64,000 nucleotides of DNA from Echiichthys vipera (taxonomy: Eukaryota > Chordata > Actinopteri > Perciformes > Trachinidae). Position numbers and translations under genes: made by a program. The stretch spans positions 11,490,381 through 11,554,380 of the forward strand of contig OY829658.1 in the NCBI GenBank assembly GCA_963691815.1, written 5' to 3'. Below the pieces are notes generated by a model, which was not told the origin of the DNA, searched no databases, and was given only the letters and a program-made list of their open reading frames with translations. This document shows, in pieces, positions 48,520 through 58,549 of this stretch; the stretch's first letter is position 1, and every line of letters begins with the position of its first letter.

Positions 48520-50115
48520 CACTTGATTGTTTTGGAAAATATGTAGGTCTTTAGTTAGGTCTTAAGTTAGTCTTTAGTTTAATTTTAGGTTAGTGACCCA
48601 TGTGGAAGTGGTGTATCCTTCAACTTGGAGTAGTTTTCCAACTGATTACACTAGTTTGTCTCAAATGTGTTCCAAATGGATAAAGAAAGCTCATGTCTCT
48701 CTTTTTCCTAACATTTCTGTGTACTGCCTTGATTAAATACCCACAAAATATTCCATGTCAGTTTGACAAATCCTGACAAAATTCCTTCTTATGGTCCCCT
48801 TTATTCATTATTTGGCAGTAAAATACAGTTCTTATTTTAGAATGGTCTAGATGGTCTTTATTTTAGGCCACTTCTGCTGTATACCACTGCAGGAAATACT
48901 GTATGGCTGCCAGGAGTGCTAGAAATAAAATCAAAACTCAAATCCAGGAATTACTCTACCAACAAAATTGTTTAAATTCTTTGGAAGCTGATTTCACTGA
49001 TTAGCAGATATTAAACCAAAGGGGGAACTAATCAACTGGAGTGTAGTGAGGGAGTTTAATGAAAAGCTGCAGACTCTTGGGCACACCATGCCCCTTGGGT
49101 TGAGACCTTCTGCGCTATGTAGTATGTTGTTAAGCCAATTGAAGCTCCAGGGTGCACTCAACTGCAATTTTATCTGTTTTCATGTTTGAGCAGCAAGCAC
49201 ACCCTCTTTCCACCTGGTCATTTGCAAATCAAACTAAAGGTCTGTGATAGCAATCCTAAGTTTTTTTCAAGAGTCAATGGGCCAGATAACTCTGAGGTAG
49301 TCGGTTGCTCTTTTTCTCAGTTTTTTGAATCCTTCCTGTCTGCATCTCAGCTGAGGCTTTATTTCACTCAACAGGGGATACATGCCTCCTGAAATGTTGT
49401 TGTTACTGTTAATATTAATGATTAATTATTAATGTACTTTTAATGCTGCAGGCTCTAATGCCTACCTCCCTCAGCCTCAGTGGCTTTGCAGGGAAATAAG
49501 GACATTTTTCAAGGCATTATTCGTCATGTGTATCCTCAGAAAATTAACATCATCATGGCTGAGCAGTAAAGTAAAGTTAAGTTGTTAAATTACTTGTCTG
49601 TGTCAATAAAATTAAATGTAAAAATCAAATCTGCTAAGAATAAAAATGAAGAAAACAAATAATATAAATAGAACAAAGTATGTTTTTACTGCTCCTCCAA
49701 CTATTACATAGACTTGTTAATTGTTCTTTCTCATTTCTTTTTTTAATTCCCTTTATGTTTAAGTAGTCCCTATCTACCATTTGCTGCTCCCTTTATCTAA
49801 CAAATGATCTACACTTCACAGAGCAATCTTTTTATTTTACCTTCTTCTATATTCTCTATGCAGTTAAGTTTTCTATAGTCTAAGAAGCAATCAAACTGAA
49901 ACAGAGGGGTAGATACAAAGTCCCATTTAGAATGCATCACATCCCGGATGCCATGCCAAGATGTGGTTGCCTGATTTTTAATTTAAGGTGTATTAATTGT
50001 CATATGTTAGAAAGGTTGTTTTTTTTTAGCAATCCTAGCATCATGGTTTGGGCCTTTTTTTAAACATTGTTGAAAATAAAAAAAACTAATATCCAAATAC
50101 CAAAATTGAAAATTC
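48520..50115. other. Non-genic sequence, no feature recognised
   Basis: AT-rich. The short frame at 49186-49392 has no domain. No transposon ends were found. Confidence 0.4.
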
Positions 50116-50437
50116 AATACCTACCTAAGAGGGGTGTAACAATACACGTATTCATACCGAACCGTCGCAGTACATGCACTTCTGGACGGGTACAGAGGTG
50201 GACCGTGGTCTGAAATGTGGCATACATAACGTTAATATGAAAAATCTACAGTCTCGTTTTGCGGTGCGGAACATAAAACTTGAAGTCGCAGTTCCTCCTG
50301 GATGGTTAGCCTCCGGCTCGACTTGCACGTACGCAGCATGGATGCGCTGTAGCAGCCAGAGATTGAGAGGCGGTGAGAGTAGCAGAGCAGGCAGCGGGAG
50401 GCGCCCCACACATCTGTGAGTGCGGCTTTGTAATTCG

Positions 50438-50620
50438 ATGGCTAGCAAACAGAGAGCGAACTGCATGCTGAACAACAACATGAAACCGGAGCTTGCCAAC
50501 GTCCCCTTGTCATTCAAATCCCAAGTGTAGGATAACTTCGGATTCAGGTTAACTATGAACATGCACACGTATTTAAAAAGGCACCATCCAGGTGTTACTG
50601 TCACTATTGCTGTGGAAAAA
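50438..50620 (+). pseudogene. hAT transposase N-terminal (BED-finger) remnant
   Basis: From ATG at 50438 the frame reads MASKQRAN, KPELANVPLSFKSQV, stop, DNFGFRLTMN. An MHTYLKRHHPGVTVT-like stretch follows. These correspond to the start and the His-containing end of a BED zinc finger in Ac-like hAT transposases. The Cys-containing part between them is deleted, and a premature TAG lies in the SQV-stop-DNFGF segment. Nothing of the catalytic domain is left. Confidence 0.65.
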
Positions 50621-50660
50621 AAAAAGAAAAAAAAAAGCTGTGCAAACCCAGCTCCCGACA

Positions 50661-51220
50661 CTGCGTTTACATGGACATCAGTAACTCAAAAATGGCCTTA
50701 CCCCGGTAAAGGGAACGATAGGATTATTGAACTTCCCCTAGTATATATGAGCAGAAATTTAATGGGAAAATGACCTCCGGTAGAGTAGGTGGGGCTTCGC
50801 CAACTTATAGCTGGAACGAATATGTCTTTTTCTCCGGTTTACCTTTGTCGAAATCACAAACAGCCAACTTTTGGACAGAATTACGACCGAAACTGGTCTT
50901 TTTGGTAGTAATGTTACTTGCCGCTGCAAAGTCCTCCCTTTTTTTCACATCTTTGGCGCCGTTGCTTCACATCTTTGGCGCCGTTGCCTGCCGGTTTATT
51001 CTATTTCTGGGTCAAACGCCACTGCCGCCGAGTGGGGAGTATGCGCAGACAAGAAACTCGATAATAATCCAAGAATGCTGTTTACATGCAAAAATAAACG
51101 TTAACCGGGGTATAAGAACTCCGATTTTACCTGGGGTATGACGTTAACATTGTCTTTAAGAAACCGGGGTATGCCCTTAACCCAAATATAATCAGGTCTT
51201 TAAACTGCATGTAAACGCAA
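50661..51220. mobile_element. Nested MITE (about 560 bp) with TGCGTTTACATG terminal repeats
   Basis: TGCGTTTACATG (50662-50673) and its exact complement CATGTAAACGCA (51208-51219) bound the insert, which lies wholly inside the hAT element at 50129-51566. Chance frames inside (50770-51141, 123 codons) have no domain. The target duplication is not resolved. It contains an exact 22-bp tandem duplication at 50945-50988 except for the last base. Confidence 0.6.
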
Positions 51221-51689
51221 CGACTATTTCAACAACCCCTACCTTGGAATTCAGAACGTGCAAATGCCATAACCTTAGTTAATGCTGCAGTATTTTACTT
51301 GTTGGCAAATTGCAGCAGTATTTATATAGTTAGCTATTATATCGTTTTTTAATATTTCTCATATATTTTATTTGTATGCTTCATACTGACAGCTAAAACT
51401 GTTTAACTGTTGTGTTTGATTACTAATTAAACTGATGTTCTGACAACCAAGCAGTTTCTCCCTCATTTTCTCCCTTAACTATGAACCGTACTGTCCTGTA
51501 CTTCACCGTGACTTCAAATCCGAGGTATGTACCAAACCATGACTTTAGTGTACCGTTACACCCCTACTACCTAAGAAATGGATATCTAAATAGTTGAGTA
51601 TTGAGGTCCAGCCGTAAAAAATAATGACTAATGATAGTTAGTCCAGCTTACTTGAAGTACAGTGCTGGGATAAAGCAGGCCCTTAGGAG

Positions 51690-52010
51690 GGCGCCAGACT
51701 TTAAAGCCTATTGGACATAATGGCCAAACAATGTAGTTGTAACTTCTGTGTCCATCATGTGATGCCATAGGGCCCAAATTAGTTTTTCCCATTGACTTAC
51801 ATAGCGAAAGAGACTTCTTTTAATCAGGGGATAATTTTTTTTTAAGTGTGGCAACCCCCACAATTAATTCGGTCCAGTAACATTTTGAAAGTCTAGAAGA
51901 GCCGTAGGATTAAATAATTTAATCCCCATTCAAATCACCTTGAGTGCTAAATTAGAAGTAGCCAGCTCAGCTTATGGAAGTCTCTAGTGTGCCTGCTCTA
52001 TGGGCCCTAT
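51690..52010 (+). repeat. Interspersed repeat fragment shared with 12565-12760
   Basis: 'cccattgacttacatagcga', 'tttgaaagtctagaagagcc' and 'agaagtagccagctcagctt' follow the same order as the earlier copy. It is old and non-coding. Confidence 0.5.
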
Positions 52011-52019
52011 AACAAAGAA

Positions 52020-52865
52020 GTTGTTCCGATCAACTTAACGCTAATAAATAACCAATGTTGGACATGTATATAATGTACCAATATACATTCTGACATTTTG
52101 TATTCGCCTTAAAACAACATTCATTTAACTGCATGTGGATAAAATGGAGTGTGTTTGTGTCGTGATGTTAATGATGATGATGATGTTGTCAAGAATGTGA
52201 AAAAAAGCCTTGAAGTGAACAGAGCTGAATGTGAGCAGTGGTCTTGGGTTGTTATTGTTTGATTTCAGAACAACTTGTCAGCTACAGTAAGTGACAGGGG
52301 AACAAGCAAGCTGTTATTGTTGTGGCTGTCAAACAGAAATTCAGGACAGCACTCCCATCCCTCTGAGACATTGATTTATTCTTCCAGCTGCTTAACTTAA
52401 ATCCAAACAAACACTGTAACAATGATTGTTCTCACTACAAATTTTGCATTAAGGATTGATTAGGAGACATGTCTCTGATTGGCTACTGACTTTGCATTAC
52501 CCAATTGTTAACTACAATCAATCTACTATCATATCCTTGTAAAAAGAGAGTTCATTCTCAAGCCATTTTTTCTGTAGACAAAAAGTGTGATAACTAAAGT
52601 CTCAGTTATTTTTTATTTTACACATGACTCACCTTTTTAAGAACCTTTTTAAAACCAACGAGTAGACAGTGAGGACAATGGACTATTTTTCTATTCATTC
52701 ACTGTTGCTTCTGTGACAGATTTTACTGTTAGAATAAGTAAGTCGTCTTCTGGCTTATAGCACAAAATGGCCAATGTTCTGCAGAGCTTTAATACAGTTA
52801 TTGATCAAAGCCAATGACTATGTTCACACTGCAGATATTGTTAATATGTCACTCTTCACATTAGC
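52020..52865. other. Non-genic sequence, no feature recognised
   Basis: Contains a short GAT-triplet run near 52170-52185. No gene is supported. Confidence 0.4.
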
Positions 52866-52869
52866 AAGC

Positions 52870-53180
52870 AGACTAAGGCCGGATCCCATTTCACCATTTG
52901 CCTCTACGCCTTAGCCCTGCTCCTCGGTTATTGCATTAACATGTAGGGGTAGAGGTGTCTAAATTCCCTCTGGCATCGAGGGGTAGGGTGGACCCCTTCC
53001 AGACCGACACTATAAACGGAGGGCTATGAGATATTATTCATTATTATATATAGAATCCAAAGAAATGAATGACACATATGCGTTAGTTAGCATGTTATGT
53101 AGCTAAGCAAACTACACAACTGTTTTGCAGTCTATACTACATACCATAAGCTCCACCAGCACTCCCAGGCTTTGAAGCGG
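52870..53180 (+). repeat. Possible left end of a DNA-transposon repeat ('aaggccggatcccatttc')
   Basis: The wording 'aaggccggatcccatttcac', 'ctacgccttagccctgctcc' and 'ggggtagaggtgtctaaatt' resembles the terminus of a fish repeat family. No matching right end was found before 54100, so the extent is a guess. Confidence 0.35.
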
Positions 53181-53184
53181 ATTT

Positions 53185-53196
53185 CACACACACACA

Positions 53197-53258
<62 letters not shown>
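53185..53258. repeat. (CA)n microsatellite, about 74 bp, interrupted
   Basis: CA array with a CC break near 53203 and an AA break near 53246. It is embedded in a spurious 148-codon frame. Confidence 0.95.
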
Positions 53259-53259
53259 C

Positions 53260-54370
53260 ATACTGAGCTATGCCTAAATGCAGATACACTATATAACGTC
53301 CTCTGCACCGATGCCATGACTGTCACTAACACACACTTTTTTGTCCGGAGTCTGGTAAATACCTCGGGGTCCTTTTTTCTAATGGAGACATGCCAATTCA
53401 GGGCATTACAGTGTGACATATATGTTGCACGTGCTATGGGCAGATTTAGCCACAGAAAAAAATATCTTGTTTGGAATACGGCTAGTTGTAGTCAGCTGTG
53501 GTCAATGATTAATGTTATGTCTTGTATATTTAACGCCAATTCCCACAATTCCTCACAGTCACAGCTTTTACTCACACTCACACATAATGAAGAAATCTTT
53601 ACAACCTGTCTGCATTGAGAACACGAAACAAACTAAAGAAATCACAGGCACCCCAGACGACACAAACAATAACATAAATTAATTAACGAGGACGCACTAA
53701 CACTGACCAAAAACGCGCCAACCACAAAAGTGAAAGTTAAAACGTATAGCTACAACACCGAGTGGGAGCAGCAGGAGTTTGCCTGGCTCAACTTCAATGC
53801 AACAAACCAATTAATAAAACGTTAATCTTAATGTTACTGCGTTATCAGCTTGCGTTATTTAACAGGAAGAGCTTTCTGACATTAAAAATCTATTTTCAGT
53901 GTGCCCTGGCCAAGACAAGCAGCAGCACGACTAACGACGTTTCTGACAAACATAATGCAAATGCATTGCAAATACAAAATACATGACTATATTACAAACG
54001 TAAATATATAAAAGCACAAGTGAAACCAGCAGATATATATCAAAACCCACCATGCAGAATATCTACAGCCAGATGTGTCTGCCTCCAGGTTATTTCAAAT
54101 GTCTTTAAAATAATCTAATGAGAGCAGGACCTGACGTTTCAGGTGTGTCTATAATTAGTTCCAGGTAATAGTAGCAGCAGACTTTATTCATTTACACAAG
54201 ATGATAAACTGTCATTAGTTGGGACTTTGTGTTATTATACAATACAGTTGCACTTCAACTCTAGATTATTATTTACTAAAACCATAAAAGACTTGATAAG
54301 GACTTGCTGCCGCCCTCAGAGACTTAAGACTTGACTTGGACTTGCAAAAAGTGACTTGTTACCATCTCTC
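53260..54370. other. Non-genic, probably repeat-derived sequence
   Basis: The last part (54290-54370), 'agacttgacttggacttgca' and 'aaaagtgacttgttaccat', is reverse-oriented 'aagtc'-rich repeat resembling 35225-35340. The rest has no recognised family. No gene. Confidence 0.4.
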
Positions 54371-54589
54371 TCTTCATCTCTGGTCCTGTGCTAAAAAACT
54401 GTCAGCCTCTGTAGAACTATGTGCGGAAAAAGTTAACCTACAGCCCTGTGATCGAGAGGAGATTTGAGAGGGCGTGCCTTCAAACTTTCCCAGCGGCCAC
54501 ATTTTAGCTAAATGGAAATGCACCTTATGATTCAGGATGCCACATTCACTATGATTCAGAAAGATATCACATTCACATGTGATGTATGG

Positions 54590-54640
54590 TAGGGTTGGGC
54601 GATTGGATGACTAAATTGCAGGTTGGTTGAGTATGTTATC
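54590..54640 (+). mobile_element. Isolated hAT-like terminus 'tagggttgggcgatt'
   Basis: The TAGGGTTGGGCGATT start resembles the end of a well-known fish hAT family. No partner terminus was located downstream, so it is a truncated fragment. Confidence 0.4.
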
Positions 54641-54716
54641 TTTGTTTTGTTTATTTATGAGACAATTTATTTCTTCTTTATTTTGCTAATTTAATGGTGT
54701 GCCTCTGAAGAATGGT

Positions 54717-55000
54717 TAAGTAAGTAAAGTTTATTTATACTATATAGCACCTTTCATAGATAAAAATTACAAAATGCTATACAATAAAATCAACGCAATA
54801 AACAGTAAAAATACAATGGATAAACAGAGACATAAACACATAGAATCCCAGCAATAGAATCCTGCTTGAATAAAAGAGCTGCTCCTCCGTGGAGACAGTG
54901 GGGAAGAACAGTGGGTAGAGCTGAAGTATAATCTGAAAAGTGTGAGGTACAGTATACCAAAGTTAGTCAAAGGGAGCTGCTTTGACACTTTTCAAAATTA
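54717..55000 (-). mobile_element. LINE or SINE 3'-tail fragment, minus strand
   Basis: Read on the minus strand it ends 'tttttatctatgaaaggtgc', 'tatatagtataaataaactt' and 'tacttactta'. That is a LINE-type 3' end with a reiterated TTAC tail. Upstream of it is a pyrimidine-rich untranslated-like stretch. No RT motifs. Confidence 0.6.
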
Positions 55001-56030
55001 ATTTGCTTCTCACACCCTGATGATCTGCCATTTAGACAGAATGGAATCAATGGGTTAAGAGGTCATTCATCCTGCCACCCGACTGAATTTCATTTTCTAC
55101 CTCATATACATAAATTGTTTTTATATTCGGACCACAACTGATTCTCAGCCACAAACATGAGCTCACATTTCAGTGAGAAACGATGCACACATTAGCATAT
55201 AGTGAACAAATATTGCTCCAGTTTTAAATCACACACATTGGCTATTAAGCGTCACCCAAAAGATGAAGCTTCTGCTCTGATCACAGCCCTATTTCAAAGT
55301 TTCAGAAGAAAAACTAGATATCTCTCAACTGTAAGACGACTGTATTGGCATAAGCTTCTTTTAAAACACAGTGAATTAAGATCTTCATGGACTTGTAGCT
55401 TTAAAGTAAGTAATTTGAAAAGAACAAAGGATTTTGAGACAAGGATTGAATTCCAAGAGTTTTTCTAACCCAGCCTTATATTCATTAATATTCATGCCTA
55501 TTTTTTTTAACTTGAAGGCTGGCTGTCTCCAATTTGATGACATATCGTGGCCTTCACCCAACTTGAACTCTATAGCTTCTGTTTTGAAATGTAGCACTTA
55601 ATATTGAAAGATGTAGGAAAGGTCAACTGTGATATGTGATCCAGTTTTTAAGCAACATTGCTGCAATGTGTTAGGCAGTGTGTGCATTGAGGTCAACAAT
55701 TCTCTTAACCCAATGTACAGAAGCCATGGTGGACCAATGGGAAATGTTTCATCAGACACATATATGGATGTTTACATGTCAGATGTGTTGGCATGGATAT
55801 CTTGTCGATGATAACTTGGTGCTGAAAGAATCATTCTGCAAATAATCATATTTTAATTTCTAGAAACTCTCTGAAAAACTGCCAAGAAGCTAATTTCATA
55901 TTGCTTGTCAAGTGTCTTTAAAAAAAAACGTTAAAATGAATTGATTGAATTTAATGTTAGTTTACAAACGCACATAGCCCCGAATACACACACAGACACA
56001 CACATACCCATAGACATGCAGTTGAAGAGA
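55000..56030. other. Non-genic sequence, no feature recognised
   Basis: An 88-codon frame at 55202-55468 has no domain. An interrupted CA-rich patch lies near 55985-56010. Confidence 0.4.
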
Positions 56031-56038
56031 TGTTAGAG

Positions 56039-58341
56039 CAGTGGTTCTTAACCTGGGTTCGATCGAACCCTAGGGGTTCAGTGAGTCGGTCTCAGGGGTT
56101 CGGCGGAGCCTCCGCCGCGGAGGTCAAGAGACACCTGACTCATCGTGTAAATTCATGATGACACGCCCCGCTTGGCCATCACTGGCTGCAGATGATCATG
56201 TTACATTGCTTGGCCAATCAGTGCTACGGAGAATTTAGTGCGCTCAGTAGTCAACGTGTGACTGTCGTGGTAGTACGTCCTGTGATTTCTTTCTTAATAT
56301 TTTAATCCATACTAACTATGTCGAGCAAAAAAAGAAAGTGGTCGGACGAATATGTACAACATGGATTCACATGTATCACGGAACGTGATGGGAGTCAGCG
56401 TCCTATCTGCATGATTTGCAATGCCAAGTTGAGCAACTCTAGTCTCGCACCGGCAAAACTAAAGGAACACTTCTTGAAGCTCCATGGAGACGGGGAATAC
56501 AAGAACACAACGCTTGCTGAATTCAAGGTGAAGAAAGCCAGATTCGATGAAAGGGCCACTCTGCCTGCTCTTGGATTTGTACCCATTAACAAACCGATCC
56601 TCGCAGCATCTTACGAAGTTGCTTACCTGATCGCAAAGCAGGGCAAGCCACACACCATTGGTGAAACACTCATAAAACCAGCTGCGTTAAAGATGGCGAA
56701 TCTGATACTCGGCCGAAGGTAAATTATCCCAAATTCCTCTTTCAAATGACACCATCAGCGCAGAATAGAGGACATGAGTAAAGATATCTTGGTTCAAGTA
56801 GTCGCAGATCTGATTTCAAGCCCGGCAAAATTCAGCCTTCAACTCGACGAGACCACAGACGTTTCTAATCTAAGCCAGCTTGCCGTTTTTGTGCGCTATG
56901 TGAAAGATGACATGATAAAAGAAGATTTTTTATTTTGTAAGCCTCTTACAACAACAACTAAGGCAGTCGATGTGAAGAAGCTTATGGATGACTTCTTTAG
57001 AGACAATAGTCTTTCATGGGACATGGTTTCTGCAGTTTGTACGGACGGAGCTCCAGTCATGCTGGGAAGAAAGTCTGGTTTTGGCGCGCTAGTAAAAGCC
57101 GATGCACCACAGATCATTGTTACGCATTGTATTCTGCACAGGCATGCGTTGGCAACAAAAACCTTGCCTCCAAAAATGGCAGAAGCATTAAAAACTGTAG
57201 TGGAATGTGTGAACTATGTGCGAAATAGTGCTCTGAGGCACCGCATCTTCAGTGAGCTGTGTAAAGAAATGGGCTCTGAATTCGAGATACTTCTGTACCA
57301 TTCGAATGTTCGGTGGTTATCCCGGGGACGGGTGCTGAATCGTGTTTTTGCCATGCGTGTGGAATTAGCCCTGTTTTTGCAAGAGCACCAACATTGTCAT
57401 GCAGATTGCTTCAAAAATTCTGAGTTCATTCTCATTTTAGCATACATGGCTGATATATTCGCAGCTCTCAATCATCTCAATCAGCAGATGCAGGGTGGTG
57501 GAGTCAACATCCTGGAAGCGGAAGAACACCTGAAGGCTTTTTCAAAAAAGCTACCGTTATGGAAACGGCGAACAGAGAACAATAACTTCGCAAACTTTCC
57601 CCTTCTGGACGACTGTGTAAGTAAGATCGAAGATGTGTCAGGAATCGGAGACATTTCTGTACCCATGGAACTGAAGCAAACAATTGCTACACACTTAGAT
57701 GAGCTTGCAAAGTCTCTCGACGGATATTTCCCTACAAGAGAGTCATATCCAGCATGGGTGAGACAGCCGTTCACGTTTGCTGTTGAGACAGCAGATGTCA
57801 ATGATGAATACCTCGACGAAATCATTGAAATTCAGCAGAGCCAGGTTCAACAGCAACTCTTCAGAACAACAACGCTCTCAACATTTTGGTGTCGACAAAT
57901 GGAAAAGTATCCAGTTATTGCTAAGAAAGCCCTGGAATTTTTTATCCCATTTGTTACAACATATCTTTGCGAGCAATCCTTTTCGAGGATGCTGGACATA
58001 AAAACGAAGAAAAGGAACAGACTTTGCTGTGAAAATGACATGAGAGTGGCACTTACCAAGGTGAAGCCACGCATATCTGAACTGGTCTCTCAAAGGCAAC
58101 AGCAGAAGTCGCACTGATATGCAGGTATGTTATTTCTTGTGAGTTCATGCACTGTGTTGGTTTTATTCTTTGAACAAGGTAATGTTAATGCACAGTTCAT
58201 TTTGTGCACCAATAAAAAAACATATATTTATGTGTTGAATTTGAAAAAAATCATATTTTATTTTTCACTAAAGAAGGGTTCGGTGAATGTGCATATGAAA
58301 CTGGTGGGGTTCGGTACCTCCAACAAGGTTAAGAACCACTG
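56039..58341 (+). mobile_element. Structurally complete hAT transposon (2303 bp) with perfect 8-bp target duplication
   Basis: It starts CAGTGGTTCTTAACC and ends with the exact complement of that string, and is flanked by TGTTAGAG on both sides (56031-56038 and 58342-58349). The left sub-terminal region holds a perfect 16-bp palindrome GGGTTCGATCGAACCC (56055-56070) and a GC-rich small hairpin near 56100-56120. The interior is almost entirely a transposase gene on the plus strand. Terminal wording and protein both point to the Charlie/Buster side of the hAT superfamily, from which vertebrate ZBED genes were domesticated. Confidence 0.95.
56318..58117 (+). pseudogene. hAT transposase (ZBED5/FAM200-like), nearly intact with two lesions
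   Basis: Catalyses cut-and-paste transposition in the nucleus. N-terminal part (56318-56722, 134 codons): BED zinc finger with C31, C34, H51 and H56 (C-x2-C-x16-H-x4-H) for end binding. Catalytic part (56774-58117, 447 codons from an internal ATG): LDETTD with Asp25, CTDGAP with Asp91, THCILHRHALATKTL, then the C-terminal hATC dimerisation block (YPVIAKKALEFF ... YLCEQSFSRML). The 51-bp gap holds a PLSNDTIS-type conserved stretch in a shifted frame. A one-base gain near 56719 and a one-base loss near 56753-56762 explain it, because both open parts are in the same frame overall. Total length near 600 residues fits the family. Host-gene domestication is unlikely since the termini are intact. 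Confidence 0.92.
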
Positions 58342-58354
58342 TGTTAGAGGGATG

Positions 58355-58545
58355 GGCTGCCTGGCACCCCGTGAGCAGTTGGAGGTTCAGCACCCTGCTC
58401 AGGGGCACCCCGGTAATGCCCAGGCAATGAACTGGTACCTCTACCAGATACCAGTCCACACTTCATATTTGGCCCGTGCTGGACTTGAACTGGCCACCCT
58501 GAAGTTCCCAGGCCACTTCCCCATGGACTGACTGTCGAACAGACT
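58355..58545 (-). mobile_element. tRNA-derived SINE, minus strand, directly beside the hAT insertion
   Basis: Read on minus: a degraded A-box region 'cagtccatggggaag', then B box CCAGTTCAAGTCC (complement of 58481-58493). Then come 'aatatgaagtgtggactgg', 'gaggtaccagttcattgcc' and 'ggtgcccctgagcagggtgc'. This is a fish tRNA-SINE body. The hAT element ends 14 bp to its left, so the hAT may have landed in the SINE's 3' edge. The plus-strand frame 58127-58531 is read-through and not a gene. Confidence 0.7.
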
Positions 58546-58549
58546 AAAC

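Larger units (their letters stand above)
50129..51566. mobile_element. Nonautonomous hAT element (1438 bp) with 8-bp target duplication
   Basis: The left end GAGGGGTGTAAC and the right end (complement TAGGGGTGTAACGGTACA) give the 'TAGGGGTGTAAC' inverted repeat of a common fish hAT family. CTACCTAA is duplicated at 50121-50128 and 51567-51574. The interior holds a remnant of the transposase N-terminus and a second inserted repeat (50661-51220). Confidence 0.85.

Noticed and set aside
50770..51141. 123-codon frame inside the nested element as a transposase
   Set aside because: No DDE or DNA-binding motif. It spans a recent 22-bp duplication and reaches near the element terminus.
53172..53618. 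148-codon frame as a gene
   Set aside because: It begins in a CA microsatellite (His-Thr repeats), and the remainder has no recognisable domain.
56318..58117. Domesticated host ZBED gene
   Set aside because: Intact terminal inverted repeats and a perfect target duplication show it is a transposon insertion, and the reading frame carries lesions.
58127..58531. 134-codon frame downstream of the transposase as a second hAT gene
   Set aside because: It runs across the element's 3' terminus and into the neighbouring SINE, so it cannot be a single gene.
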